A stretch of 64,000 nt of DNA from Falciphora oryzae (GCA_000733355.1 JNVV01000002.1:139278-203277), one strand, 5' to 3'. Positions 44,601 through 56,816 are shown, numbered from the stretch's first letter. The notes: generated by a model from the letters alone, not told the origin. Program-made: numbers and translations.

Positions 44601-46692
44601 GTGGACATGCAGAAAATGTGACTTGTCGGCCCGTATGGGCTTCTGCTTTCCTTTTTTTTCTCCTCCTAATTATACACATCTGCAGCTCACCGCCCTGGTT
44701 CACGAGAGGCCTCGTCCTCGTTTCCTATTCCGCCCTCCTTCCCCACTCGACGACGCCACCCTTGAGCGAGGCGTCAAGCCGGGGCCCGGCTGGGCGGCAC
44801 ATGGACACCCTTCTTTTCTGGCACCCTGATGATCCGGCCCCACGTGTCCAACGATCGTCCACCGGCCGAGATTTCGCAAACCTTCTCTTCTCGGATGTCT
44901 GCGCGGAAGCCGTATGCCAAGCCAGTCTAGCCCAGAAGACGTGGGAGGCAGCCCATTTCCCGATCAGCGCGCGTGCAGGCACCATCACAATGGCGCTTTC
45001 CGGAGCTCGAAACGCACTCCTCCGTGTTCCTTCCCTCTCACCGCCCGACGACGAACAGAGAGGCCTCGTGTTGTGTTGTCATGCGCGCCCCTGGCTGTCT
45101 GTCGTTGGCGCCTCTAGAACAGTCACGGTCTAGACGCGTCGGTGGAGCAGCTCGATTTTCACCTCTCCCCCTCGCATGGGAAGATGTCTCATAGAGCAGC
45201 AGCAGCCATCGGCATTTCCGAGTGACACACCTTCTCTGGGAACGCGTTCTCATTTCTGATTGCCCCGCCCCCTTTCCCAGCGCAGTGGTTCTCTCCGCGG
45301 GGATTGATGCTCGCATGGGAGTCAGCTTTCCCGTGCTACCTGCGCACGACAGAGCGCCCTGCGTCTCTCCCAACCGCATCATTACTCGCTTCGAGTTGCC
45401 GCTCTCAGCTCTCGCAAACGGCGACTGCTGACTGGTTGGGCCTTCTGAGCACCCTGGTATACATACCCCTTTCACCTACCCCTGTCCGGACACAGAAGCT
45501 CATGCTGGCTTCTAGACAAGGCATTACGTTGTAACATGTTTGCTGTGAAGGGGGATCCTCGACACATCCCTGCCCGCCTGGCGCGCGCCTGGGCGAATGA
45601 GTTCAGCCCTGCCGTGCCTCGCCCACATGGCACCCGCGTGCGCCCATCCCGGCGCCTTCAGCTCTCGTCCTGCTTTCGCAATCTGGTCCCGGGACGCCAT
45701 CCTGGTGGGAGGGTTGGTGTCGTGCGCCACCTCTGCCACCATTACGAGCACCCCCTCCCTCTTCCGGCCCACTGATCTACTCTGCATGCATCTCGAGCTC
45801 TCCCCCTGCCCGAGATGGGCTTTTTCTCTTTCTTTTCCCTCTCCCAGCCCACCACCCACAAACATTGGCCGCGTGGCCCTGTCCCGAAAGAGTGTGTGAT
45901 GAGGCTCGCGGCTAGCCCAATCCGTACAGCCGCCCGTCAAGGAAGCCCAGGGTGGCAGCCTCAACCACGCGGGGGCTGAACGCCGACGTGAATCCAGGGG
46001 TCTTGTCAGCAACCTTGTGCGGTTCTCCCCTCCCCAGCTAGTTGCCCCTGTGCGACTCCAAAATGTACCACTTTTCCATGACAAGCAGCGCTAGTCCAAT
46101 GCCACCTGTTGGGCGTTGGATGGTTTTTGTTTTTCGGATTTCTCATCGTTGGTCGTACAGGCCACGATTGGCTCCAAGATGCCGAGATGAAAGGCGCCAA
46201 AGCTGCATTTTGTGGATGTGTGTGTTGGTGTAACCCGAGAAAAGCGCCCACCCACCTGGGTCCCGTCCAGCTGGTACGCTATATCTACCGAGAATCTAGA
46301 ATGAAGGCGTCTAGGGACAGGAATCATCAGGCCATATTCAACACCCAAACCAGGAGAGCTCGCGGTGACCTTCCTTTTTGGGCCCATCCCTCCCACGTGG
46401 CTGTTGGCAAGCCACCGCCGGGCCCGGACAACCGTTCTGAGCCTCACGGCCGTAATGATTGAGGAAAATTGAGAATACACTACCAAAAAAAGAAAACAAG
46501 TTTCCGACGTCCTCCGAGGGCTAAAAAAATGTCTATGTAACCCGCACACCGAATGCCGACACACTCTACCAGTACAATACCATCACCACACCACATCACA
46601 CCTATGCCTTACAACCAACCACCCTTGCTACGGCCGATAACGCGCCACCAACAGAGAGCTCGGGCGGAAAAAGATGCGCGCGAAAACATGCC
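41668..46692. other. Large (5 kb) intergenic region upstream of cry-DASH
   Basis: No open frame here shows family features, a regular exon pattern or a signal peptide. The longest, 45524-46084 on the minus strand, has Arg/Gly-biased composition as expected of chance frames in GC-rich DNA. GATCG motifs, the core of many white-collar (GATA-type) light elements, lie at 41970-41974 and 42034-42038, within 370 bp of the cry start. A cluster of GTACC-centred inverted repeats lies at 42910-42946. It may hold regulatory DNA, a long leader or non-coding RNA. Confidence 0.45.
42910..42946. promoter_or_regulatory. Paired inverted repeats with GTACC cores
   Basis: CCCACG (42910-42915) pairs with CGTGGG (42923-42928) around a GTACCTG centre. 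Directly after it, AGTACCC (42931-42937) pairs with GGGTACT (42940-42946) around two bases. Three more GGTACC/GGTACG sites occur in the preceding 100 bp. This looks like a tandem array of binding sites for a dimeric regulator, about 1.25 kb upstream of cry-DASH; no factor is known to me. Confidence 0.35.
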
Positions 46693-48052
46693 TCACAGCT
46701 TCGCCTTGGGCTCATCCTCGTCGGCCTCTCTGGGCCTCAGCCGCACCAAGCCCTGCGCGAGAAGGGTCAGTATTGATCAGGCGATGGCTTGTAAAGGGTC
46801 GGAAGCGGGATAGAAAGTGAGGGATGTGAAGAATGACAGGGGCCAGAGGGCAAAAGCAAACTCACCTCCTGGAAGCACGTAGCCAGCAGCGTGCCGTCCT
46901 TGCTAAAGATCCTCTGCGTCACGACGCCGCGGCCGTCGCCCGACCAGGGGCTCTCCATCTCGCTGAGCATCCACTCGTCGGCCCTGACGCGCCGCGGCTC
47001 GTGGAAGTAGATGGTGTGGTCCAGGCTGACCATCATGCCGACCGAGGGCCTGCCCACGTACGAGCTCAGGTCGTCGCCGTCGTTTTCAAAGTTGCTGTGT
47101 TTTTCCCCTAAGTCAGCCAAACTATTGCACACACACACACACACACACACACCCTCTTGCGCGTGAGAAACAAAGCAGAAAAGGAGAGAGAGAAGACTCA
47201 CTGCAACGTCATGATATGCCCCGCCGTCTCCTCATCCAGCTCGGCCACCTCCTCCGGCTTGACGGGGAACCTCCACAGCCTGTGGATCCGCGGCACCGTC
47301 CCCATGAAGTAGCTGTCGCTCATGTACGCCAGCGCGCACAGGTGCGCCGGCAGCCCGCCCTGCTCGCTGATCCTCCCCCTCGCCCGCGTCCACTGCCGCG
47401 TCCGGCGCTCATGCACGACCTCGCTCCCCCGGTTCACGATCGCGATCGGCCCGCTCTGGAACGGGCCCTGCGACCCGCCGCCCGGATACCGCGGCTCCGG
47501 CGTCTTCCACAGGGACGTGTCGTCCGGCGGCGGCGGCGGCGCGTCCGCGGGGAACGCGGCCGCATGCCGGACGACGTCCTTGCCCTCCTTGACCTTGGTC
47601 GCGTCGTTGTCCTGCTCGTCGTGCCGCACAAACGAGATGGTAGTAGTAAAAATGCACCGCCCCCTCTGCCGCGCCTGCACCGTCCGCGTCGCGAAGCTGC
47701 GCCCGTCGCGCACCCGCTCGACGTGCAGCAGGATGGGGATGTCGGCGGACCCGGCGAGCAGAAAGTAGCAGTGCAGCGAGTGCACCAGGAACTCGGGCAG
47801 GACGGTTTTCTGGGCGGCCGCCAGGCACATGGCGATGACGGCGCCGCCGAATATGCCGCGCGCCCCCGGGGGCAGCCAGGGCGGGCGCGTGTTGGTGAAG
47901 AGGTCCGGCCCCAGGACGGCGAGCTCCGTCACGTCCAGCACGTGCTCGATCTGCGCGCGCGACGGGTCTTCGGGCGGGGGCCGGACGAGCGTTGAGTAGG
48001 CGGCCGGGCCGGCGCCGGCGCCGTTGCCGTTACCGTTGGTCTTGTCGGTCAT
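46693..48052 (-). CDS. Peroxisomal acyl-CoA thioesterase II (TesB type)
   Basis: Minus-strand exons 48052-47202, 47094-46866, 46752-46693; phases 2 and 0 agree and give 379 residues. The protein is a double hotdog: the first fold contains IFGGAVIAMCLAAAQKTV and HSLHCYFLLAGSADIPI, and the second contains MVSLDHTIYFHEP and WMLSEMESPWSGDGRG, with RIFSKDGTLLATCFQEG at the end. These are hallmarks of TesB/ACOT8 enzymes, which cut acyl-CoA to free acid and CoA during beta-oxidation. The C-terminus is AKL, a type 1 peroxisomal signal, encoded entirely in the 60-nt last exon. Intron 1 carries a (CA)n run. Confidence 0.9.
47128..47152. repeat. (CA)n microsatellite in thioesterase intron 1
   Basis: 25 nt of perfect CA dinucleotide repeat; on the gene's strand it reads as GT repeats lying shortly downstream of the intron's acceptor side. 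Potentially length-variable between strains. Confidence 0.9.
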
Positions 48053-49076
48053 CCCTTCAGGGGTGGTGCGGGTGGGTTATGTTCCTCCTAGCTGGTGGAG
48101 TTTGGTCTGGTCGCTGTTGGCGCTGTCGCTGTCGCAAATCTAGCGTTCAGCTTTAGTGGCTGCTGCCCCCTGAGACCCTCTAAATCCGAACACGATAATA
48201 GACCGTGATGGGATAGATAGAGCTGGTGACAACCCGAGTGCGCTTTTAGAAAAAGACGGAGCAACTCTAAATAATCGACACCGATTGATCCGACGACGAA
48301 TCCCGTCCGGACTGATGGTATAATCAGAATAAAACGGAAGCTGGCAGCCGAGATAATTAGCCAGTTCGAGGGCGCCTGGCCGGTCCAGCCCTTGGGACGA
48401 AACGCGCGGACGCGTGCAGCAGCGTGCAGCAGTTGGTCCGTCCTTTTTAAGCCGAGGTTCGGCAACGTGGATCCTCTCCAAGCTGCACGACCAAATGTGC
48501 CAACCTAAAAATGAATAAATCCGATTGGGGGAGGGCGACAGGAGCTGCTGACGACTCGGAAACGAAGTTCAATTTGCCCGAGTCCGAGGCTTTGTAGGAA
48601 AAAAAAAAAAAAAGATCGATTCTCGTTTCTTCAGTGGGAAAGTTCTCAAGCATGAAAAGGAATCGAGGTGACAGAAGGCGTCATTGCGTGCACGTGATAT
48701 TGACATCACGGACCTCGGCTCCCCCTGCAAGGAGCCCCTGGACTACACTGCCCATTAAGAAAAGGGGTCAATTATGCACATCATCTTTCAGTTATGTATG
48801 ATCAGCACGCAAGCTCAGCGACTCCTTTCTCGCGATGACTGACGAAGGAATGCCATTTCTGTAGTAGAGGACCCCGCCCGGCGGTGTTCACGGTGAAATA
48901 AACTATAGACACGGCCACAAACAAGCAGACATCAATCATTCCACAGCAAGCCTCCGTTTTAATTATTTCGCTCATGCCCATACCATGACACGAACTTGAA
49001 CTTAAACAAGAGAAGAAAACAAGAATCCACATAATCTTCTTTCTCTATACACCACCCACACACCCATCCACCCTTT
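48053..49076. other. Intergenic region between the TesB-type and Osh1-type genes
   Basis: About 1 kb between two minus-strand genes. It contains an A-tract near 48600. It would include the thioesterase promoter and the Osh1 3' UTR. No gene is supported. Confidence 0.5.
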
Positions 49077-52000
49077 TCACTCGCCGGTGGGACTACCAAC
49101 AACAGTGTTGGCACCATCGTAATCTTGGTAGATGGGCTCCAGCCCGTCCCACGCGCTCTTGTCGCCCTTGCTTGCCCGCTCCCTCGCGACCCAGTACCCG
49201 CCGTTGAACTTCCAGTACTCCTCGCCCGTGATCTCGCACTTGGCCTTGGCGAACCACGCAGGTTTGAACTCCTCCCCTCTAGCCTCCCTCTCGCGCCTGC
49301 GCGCCCGCTGCGCCTCTTCCAGCCTGTTCTTCTCCTCGCCCGCGTCGTCGTACCTGCCCTCCTCCATCGCCCTCTGATCCGGCCGGAACCTCGAGTCCGT
49401 AGGGGCCAGGTGCGGGGCCAGCTTGTCGTCGATGTGGTTGAACGTGAGCACAAACGGCGTCAGGTTGAACGGGATCCCCTTAGGCCGCGGGTTGGCCTGC
49501 CACACGAGGAAGGCCTTGTTTTGGTCCGTCATGCTGCCGCGGTGCACCGTCTCGTTCTTGTCCCCGCTCTCCTCTACCGTGGCCTCGTATCCCGGTGTCA
49601 GGCGCGCGTACAGCTTCGAGTTCCACCGCCCGCCCAGCGACACGCGTACCCGCCCGCTCGCGTCCTCGATCTTGCCGCTGATCAGGTACGCCGACGACGC
49701 CTTCCAACCCCGCACCTTGAAATCGATGTGGCACACCTCGCCTGTCGTCCAGTTCTTGATCTCCATGGGGCCGTAGTTGTCCACAACCGGGTTGCCCGTG
49801 ATGATTCCGATCACGGACGACGTCACCTTCTTCCACGTATAGAAGTCCTCCTTGCCTCCCGACTTGGGTCGCACCTTCAGGAACCACGTGCCAAGCGGGT
49901 TTACATCGAAAGATCGCCCGTAAAACTTGGACTTGACCGCCGACTCGCCATAGTACGTCCAGTTGGGTGACTCGGCCCACGCCGCGCCGATGGGCGGGTG
50001 GTGGCTGACTTGCTCAATAAAGAAGCGGTAGTTCTTGTCCGGACGCACGTACTCAAACGTTTCTCCCAGGAGCGGGTTAAAGGGCTTGGCCACCCGGTCG
50101 ATCGTCGACGCGTACTCGCTGGCCGCAAACGCCGCCACGTACACCAGCCGCTCGATCGAGTCTGTCCTCTCCGCCGCCAGGTCAAGGAGGTCGGCGTACT
50201 CCATGTCCTCACCACAGCGGTAGAGGAGCGAGGTAGGCTCGTTGAAGGTCACGGGCAGTGTCATTTTGGTCATATCTTTGCCAATCATCGATTTGAGGAT
50301 TCCCTGTTCCGGCAATCACCATATCAGTAGGCCAAATCCCTTGATTAAGACAGTCCACCAGGCAAGGGGTAAAAGACTCACCCATAGGGAAATCTTGGGC
50401 CGATTGTCGGCATCAATCTTCAACTTTTTCCTGATCCCGTTCTCGTAGCCAATAAAGGAGCTGCTAATATCGAGGCCCGACGAAACAACCACTTGGCTAT
50501 TGTCGTCGATCGCAGCCGTCTCCGAAGGCGGCATCACTGGCTCGACATCAACCTCGCCCGCATCGACGGCGTCGAAAAAGACCTCGTCATCATCGTCCGA
50601 GTCCGAATCGGACATATCGGCCACCTGCGCGAGCGCCGTCTGCCGGCGACTGAGGTTGCTGAGCGCTGGCGACTTGGCGTCTACGACGGCGGCGGCATGG
50701 CTGTCAGGTCTGGGTGTGTCCTGAGACTCGGCCGCCGCAGCTTCGGACTCGAGGAGCGCCGGTGACGACGTCAGGCCAAGTCCCTCGGCCTTTTGGAGCT
50801 TCTCTTTGTCCTGCTCGTCGAGGGCGCCCGCCTGGATGACCTCCTTGAGCATCCGCTTGGCCGCCCTCTTCTTTTGCTCGGCCTCGCCCACGCGTGCCTG
50901 CAGCTCCTCCTGCTCGCGCGCCACCTGCGCCATGCTCTCCTCCCACATGCGGCGCATGTCTACCTCGCGGTCCAGCCGGTACTGCCAATACGCGTCGCGG
51001 TCCCGCGAGATGCGCAACAGATCGCCCACGAGACCCGTCAGCGACCGGATCGCAGCGTCGTACGTCTGCAGTGCCTGCACTGTTTGCGGGTCCGACAGGG
51101 AGGTGCTCGGCGTCCTCTCCGACTCGGCCATCATGGCGGCGTTGACTTGTGACAGCGTCTCGAGCTGCAGCCGTGCCGATTGTGCCGTGATATTGAAGGC
51201 GTCTTTGGTCGCCGCTGGCGGTCCCTGGCCATGACCCTGCCCGCTCGAGTTCTCCTCGTCATCGTCGTCATCAGCGTCGTCGTACACCGTCGGCGCCGTC
51301 CCCGTGCCCCTGTGTCCGCCATCGGTCTCAAAGGCGGCGTCACCGTTGTTGTCATCGCCAGCCTCGCTGCCTCCAACAGTGCTGGGCCCCGCGCGGCTGT
51401 GCGACACCTTGGAGTGCATCCTCGACATCTGTAGACTCGTTCGAGGCCTCGATTCGGCGATGCTAGCGCTCTCACTCGCCACCTCGCTGATGGAGCTGCC
51501 GCCGTGTGAGTGCTCGGCCTTGGCCTGGGCCAACAATTCGGCGTCGCGGACGCGCTGTCGGTCCTCTTCCTTCTGCTGGTCCTTGGTCCACTGGATCGAG
51601 TTGTTCAGAGCCCAGAACCAGCGCTTTGCCTCGACTTCGTGATTGGCTTTGAGCGTGTACTTGACCGATGACTTGCCGATGATCTCGAACTTGGTCTTCT
51701 CGTCGGGGCTCATGTGCAGCCTCGCGATGCGCATGTTGATGGCACCGCGGCAGGCGGATCCAGCGTCGTCCTGGTGCTTGTAGTAGCTCAGAACGCCATC
51801 CTCAAGCACAAACCAGCGCAGCTGGTAGCCCTTGCGGTAGTTGGTCCACTTCTTGAGGTAGCCCTTCATCTCGCGGGCCTCGCGACCTGCCAGCGGGTCA
51901 CCTGGGGATGCAGATGCGACGCCCTGCGAGGCGGCTTGGCCAAGAACCGTCTTCTCCTGGATGCCCCGCTGGGCAGCCACGGCGGCTGGTGATTTCTTGA

Positions 52001-53154
52001 GCATGGCCTTGGTGACGTCGTCTTTGGTCACATCCTGCGGCAGCTTGCCCTTGCGGTCCCGGCGGAAGGGGTCGGCGCCGTGCAGAAGCAGTACCTGGAT
52101 AAGCCTATTATCCTTGCGCCTTGCGGCCTCGTGCAGCAGGGTGCCGCCAGCCTGAACCGTGGTGGGGTCCGAGGCGAACTCGGTAGCGTTGATGTCCAGG
52201 ACGGTCTTGACCCGGGGCTCCTCGAGCAGCGCTTCGAGGCCCCTGTAGTCGCCACCTGCAATCATGTGCTGAACTTGCTTAATCTTGTCGTCGGCGAACA
52301 TGGAGCGGGAAAGCTGCAGTTGCTGGAAAATGTCCGGGTTGCGGGCAAGATCAATGGGAAAGCGGCCCTGGTGATTTGCCACGGCGTCGTTGATGTTCTC
52401 TTGCTCCAGCAGTAGGCGGACGACCTGCGAGCGGCCCTGGATCGCGGCCATGTGGAGTGGGGTGTTTCCATCCTTGTCGCGCGCGTTGACATCAATCAGG
52501 CCGGAGCCATCCGAGAGGACGTACTCGACAACGGGGAGCTCAGCGCATTGGATGGCGAGGTGCAGAACTGTGGTATCTTCCAGTGGGACAGCGGGGCCGA
52601 GCGAGGCGGTGCTACCACGGCGTGCGCTGTCGGAGGATTCGCGGATGGTCTTGGATATGGAGGCGGTGTCACCACTCCTCAGGGCCTCGACGACGCGGAA
52701 CTTGCGCACCGATTGCTCGAGCGAGGCGCCCTTATCGGGCAGGGCGGGGTTAGACCTGGCAGCGGTGATGCTGGGGGCCTGCTGGTAGGAGGGGGCGCGG
52801 CCGGCTGAGGCGCCGCCGATGGACAGCTTGTGGCCGTGGCCCTTGGACGAAGACTGGTGCGACATGGCAACCGAGACCTGCGAGGGCTGGGCGGTCAGAG
52901 CAGGCTGGCCATGCTGGGAGGAGCCGTCGTCCGAGTTGGTGTCGTCGTCGCCGCTCTTGTCCTTGCGCCGGAGCAGCGATAGCGCGGCGGCGGACCTGGA
53001 TCGTTTGTGCTGGCTGTGGACAAAAAGAACAAAGTTGTCTTGTCAGCCGAGACAGCGCGCCGTCGTATCCATCATCTCATGGATATTGCCTCAGTCACAT
53101 GCAAGTGGGACGGCGGGGCACCAAGACAAACCTGCTGTCACCAGCGTCCGACAT
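49077..53154 (-). CDS. Osh1-type oxysterol-binding protein (ankyrin, PH, FFAT, ORD)
   Basis: Minus-strand exons 53154-53132 (23 nt), 53013-50382, 50303-49077; phases 2 and 0 agree and give 1293 residues. An ATG at 52865 would drop the first 57 residues, but the tiny first exon joins in phase and adds an acidic/basic head, so the longer model is preferred. Ankyrin repeats lie at about 154-337 (DGNTPLHMAAIQG and GGTLLHEAARRKD), and a PH domain at 390-485. A coiled-coil stretch follows, then an FFAT-like motif VFFDAVD at 819-825 after an acidic run. The sterol/phosphoinositide exchange domain spans about 875-1290, with the fingerprint EQVSHHPP at 982-989. Yeast Osh1 moves lipid at the nucleus-vacuole junction and Golgi; the same layout suggests the same role at ER contact sites. 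Confidence 0.93.
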
Positions 53155-54142
53155 GGCGCCTAGCGTCGCTGGTGGGTGGCCAGATAGTAGCCTAGAGATG
53201 TGCTCGAGGCCGTCTTGTCGCGGACGAGGCTAATCGTAATTCGCGGCTGCGTGTCCACAAATCAAAGCGGTGCCCCTCCAATTCAGGGCCCCTCGAGGGA
53301 GTGGGCTCGACGAGGAAAATCGCCCGAGGGCTGCGAGGTTGCACTGAAGGCTGACCCGAAGTGGGGAGACGGATTCAAAGACGGGATGATGCTACATGGA
53401 AGGGAGACCCGATGGAGAGCTAGGTTGAGGACGAATTGAATCAGGCTGGGCTGGAGAAGGACAGTGTTGAGCTCCTTCCACGTGCCTTGACTTGACTGCA
53501 CCCACCAACAACAGTATTGACGCCTGGTTCATCGTCGTGCAGTCCCCCTCCCGCCGCACAAACTGCAAAGCACAGCCTCACTCCACCCCAAAGGCCCCGC
53601 CATGGCGCGGCACAGGCCAGCCAACATGACAAGGAGCTCTCGGCTCACGGTCAGCGCGAACAACGTCATCATTCCTTGGTGTTACATCGAGGCCAATTTG
53701 GTCAGGCGGGCGGGGTGGCCCCTGCATGTGGTTTTTATTCGTGATCAACTTCCACCTACACGGACGATCCGAACGAGGGCTGTTGGTCAGACCAGACCAG
53801 ACCAGACCTCATGTCGGATAGAGATTCCACGGCAATAACAGGAAGATGCGCCTGCCCCCCAGCTCCTTCCCGCTTGCACCGAATCCGGATCTATATTCTG
53901 GAGATGCCCCAGACACTTCATTCCAGACACCGTTTTCTCCTCTGCCCGTCGTCAAACTTCTGAAAACTCTCACAATATGAAGTTACTCTAAGCCAAACAT
54001 GCGCCATCCTCGCCCAGCTCGTCGGAGATGTAGAAATAGAAACAAGGATGGCCTCAACATTGCCGGCCCCTTCCCGTAGAAAGACAGATAACAAATTGTC
54101 TTCTAAACCTTTCTTGACAGGGCACACACACACACACCCAAC
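53155..54142. other. Divergent promoter region between the Osh1-type gene and the small secreted protein
   Basis: About 1 kb. A short (CA)n run ends just before the ATG at 54143. No further gene is supported. Confidence 0.5.
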
Positions 54143-54514
54143 ATGTTCCCGACCAAGGCAATCTGCACCATTGCGGCCTGGGCTGCCACCGCCAAAGCCT
54201 TACCGCCGGCGACAACGCCTGCCAATGCTTCAATCACTCGCAAACCCTGGCCCGAGCCCACCCACCCCTGGCCCGACACCAAGCAACACACTGTAGAGGA
54301 ATGTGTGGCCGATTGGGGCAAGTGCAAAGGCGCATGCCTGATCGGCAGCTGGTTCACCTTCGGACTAACATGCTGTATGTGATTGTTGCACCTACTACCT
54401 ATATACCTCGTCTGGCCTGGCCACGGGCAATCCCCCTTTTGTTATTTTTACAAGGAACTAACACGAGCTTCGGATCATCCAGTGATGTGTATCACGGTGA
54501 ATTGCGGCCACTAG
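54143..54514 (+). CDS. Small secreted six-cysteine protein, candidate effector
   Basis: Exons 54143-54374 and 54483-54514 (intron 108 nt, donor GTATGT, branch CTAAC about 20 nt before the acceptor) give 87 residues. The first 20 residues look like a signal peptide with a likely cut after AKA. The mature part is Pro/Thr/Trp-rich, then carries six cysteines spaced C-x6-C-x3-C-x11-C-x2-C-x4-C. The unspliced reading ends at 79 residues with five cysteines; splicing replaces the end and yields an even six, which supports the intron. I do not recognise the family, and no function should be assumed beyond secretion. Small size, secretion and paired cysteines fit fungal effectors and also antimicrobial proteins. 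Confidence 0.6.
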
Positions 54515-55668
54515 GAGAAGATACAAGTTATCTTGGAGATTGAAGCGCAGCGTGGCAGGCCATGAAGATATGGAAAAAGCTGTGTTAGGATTTGAGATGA
54601 GTTGATGGCTTCTCGGAATATAAAAACACAAGACTCCCCTCCTCTCGCTACTTTTGATATATCACAAGTGTCGAAAATGCCACCTAGATGTTAGCAACCT
54701 CCCACGTATATTATAGCCGCCCCAGTAAGGCGTTCGAAAGTTAACCCACTGGAAACCTTGCCGAGTTTTGTGAAGCTAGCAGATGTACCATTTGGGACAG
54801 GGGCGATTTTTCCGTTCAAAAATCTGTGATTGGATTGCTCAAAACATGGAGTCCCTAGCAGGTACCGCGAGGTGGGTTGTTATTTTCGTACGAGACCTAC
54901 GTATGATCTCTACAGGCATTTATGTCTACATGCGCGCGGGCGGGCGGGCGTTACTGCATAGACTACGAGGTTACAAGCGCGAATACGGCAGGTTCAACGT
55001 CGACCTCCTAGATAAAGGTATCTACGGGCCCGGGCCGGCAGGTGCGGTCGGGGGCGGCCGCCACAATGACCAAGGGGAAAATACCGTCACAAACGGGATC
55101 CAAACAACAAGTTATAGTAGTCAACGGGGATGATGGCAGGCTGTATATAAAAACCGGGCTTCGCATGATATCGGATATCGACCTTGTAATAGTCTAGACG
55201 ATAATGTCCAGGGCTACCACGCTTGTCCAGCCTCAAATTCGCCAGTGACGATGACCACCACCCCACCTTTTCCCCCTGATACGATGACCGTAATATCTCT
55301 TATCTGATAACACAAACGAAAGCTACTTCCGTTCCGTTCCAATGACAAAAGAAACTCATTGGCGTCGGCGCTGAGAGCTGGGATCCACCCGCCTGGTGGG
55401 TATACCTGTGGCTGCATGCTGCATGTCGTCTCAAACAACAATTTGCGAAAAAAGTTTTAGCGTCAAAGAAGGAGATTGCTGACCAATAAACGACCGATAT
55501 CAGATAATAGTGGGCCTTATCGAAGTTCCTGTTATCTGCACGTGATGGATGGATCGTGGGAGGGATTCCTACGCAACTGCGAGACAGCACGAGGCGAGGT
55601 TCTTGAAGCACAGCACGATTCTCACATCGGCGTCGTCAGCCGACCAGCGACGCCTCATACCCGCCAAG
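54515..55668. other. AT-richer intergenic region between the small secreted protein and uS14m
   Basis: About 1.15 kb, less GC-rich than the surroundings. An ATG-started open frame at 54783-55133 (116 codons) has no signal peptide, domain or splice support and is not called a gene. Confidence 0.45.
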
Positions 55669-56238
55669 ATGTCGATGTTCCGATCGAAAAAGCTCGACCT
55701 TGGCTGCACCATCAAAACCAGGGTGGTGCGCGACCACACGAAGCGCAAGGTCTTTGAGCAGTTCGAGCCGGAGAGGTGCGTTTCTCTTCCTCTCGCCTGG
55801 CGCGATCGACCAGCAGTCCCGTTCCGCTCGTATTTGGCTCGGCTGGCGGAGGCGACGAAATCAATTGGGAAAGGGAACCATGGCTGACCTTGAGACAATC
55901 TCTCGATCTCCCCAGGCAAGCTCTGCGGTACATCATCCGCAACACGACGCTCCCGCCGCGCATGCGGGCCGAGGCGCAGCTCCAGCTCACCCAGATGCAC
56001 GCGTACACGAGGCCGACGCAGATCCGGAACAGGTGTATCCTTGGCGGCAAGACGAGGGGTGTTTTGAGGGACTTCAAACTCACGAGGGTAAGGCTCGCAT
56101 CGTCGTTGCAGGAATATGGGCAGCAGTGGCAGGCTTTGCGCAGAAGCTAATGTGAGAGTTTTCTTGCTCGGACAGTTCAACTTCAGGTTACAGGCGCTGG
56201 CGGGACATATTCCAGGTGTCAAGAAGGCCAGCTGGTAG
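55669..56238 (+). CDS. Mitochondrial ribosomal protein uS14m (Mrp2/MRPS14)
   Basis: Exons 55669-55775, 55916-56087, 56176-56238; phases 2 and 0 agree and give 113 residues, matching the roughly 115 of yeast Mrp2. The sequence follows the family throughout: the basic start with RVVRDHTKRKVFEQFE, then RYIIRNTTLPPRMRAEAQLQL, the RNRCILGGKTRGVLRDFKL core that contacts small-subunit rRNA, and the C-terminal GHIPGVKKASW. It belongs to the head of the mitochondrial small ribosomal subunit. The last 20 residues are encoded by a 63-nt exon. Confidence 0.95.
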
Positions 56239-56816
56239 AGGAGGAGGGGGAATCGCCGATGTTGGCTTTGTCGTGAAATCGACAAAAAGGCTGGGACATC
56301 AGCCTCGGAACCATGGGGGCTTGGAGTTTGGCTGCTACACAGCTGCCCAGCGGCTGGCTGACTGTTGCTTGAAACGAGTGCAAACGGCCCTTGCTCGAGC
56401 AGGCGACTCGGGAACCAGCAGAACGAGTGCAGCCGTCGGTACACACCGCTGGGGACATACCATCACTTCGATCTCCTATCGTGCGCATATACCATGTACG
56501 AACGAGTTGTAGACGGTACAGGCGCATACGGATTTGCATTGCTCCTTGGTTTTGTGCTCTGACCATGCCTTCGTGTTGTCTTCACGAATTCCGTCTGGTG
56601 TTTGCACGAGTGAGGGTCGTCCCTCGTGGAGGTTGGCGCAGGCTGCACACATCCTGGTAGACGGGAGGTTTGTTTGGTAGCAACTTCTACATCCGTTTGC
56701 ACCTCACTTTGGGACTGGGCGGTTCCTCCTCAACCTCAACCTCCACTTCTCGACCTTCGCAACTTCTACAACAAAACAACCCAAGAATCTCCATCCTACT
56801 CGGCCTCACATCCAAC
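56239..56816. other. Intergenic region between uS14m and the Arb2-domain gene
   Basis: About 580 bp. The last 100 bp are C/A- and CT-rich, like a leader. No gene is supported. Confidence 0.5.

Noticed and set aside
45524..46084. 186-codon minus-strand frame in the 5-kb gap
   Set aside because: Arg/Gly-biased, no recognisable motif, no partner exons.
54783..55133. 116-codon plus-strand frame between the secreted protein and uS14m
   Set aside because: Starts with ATG, but no signal peptide, domain or codon pattern; kept only as a remark.
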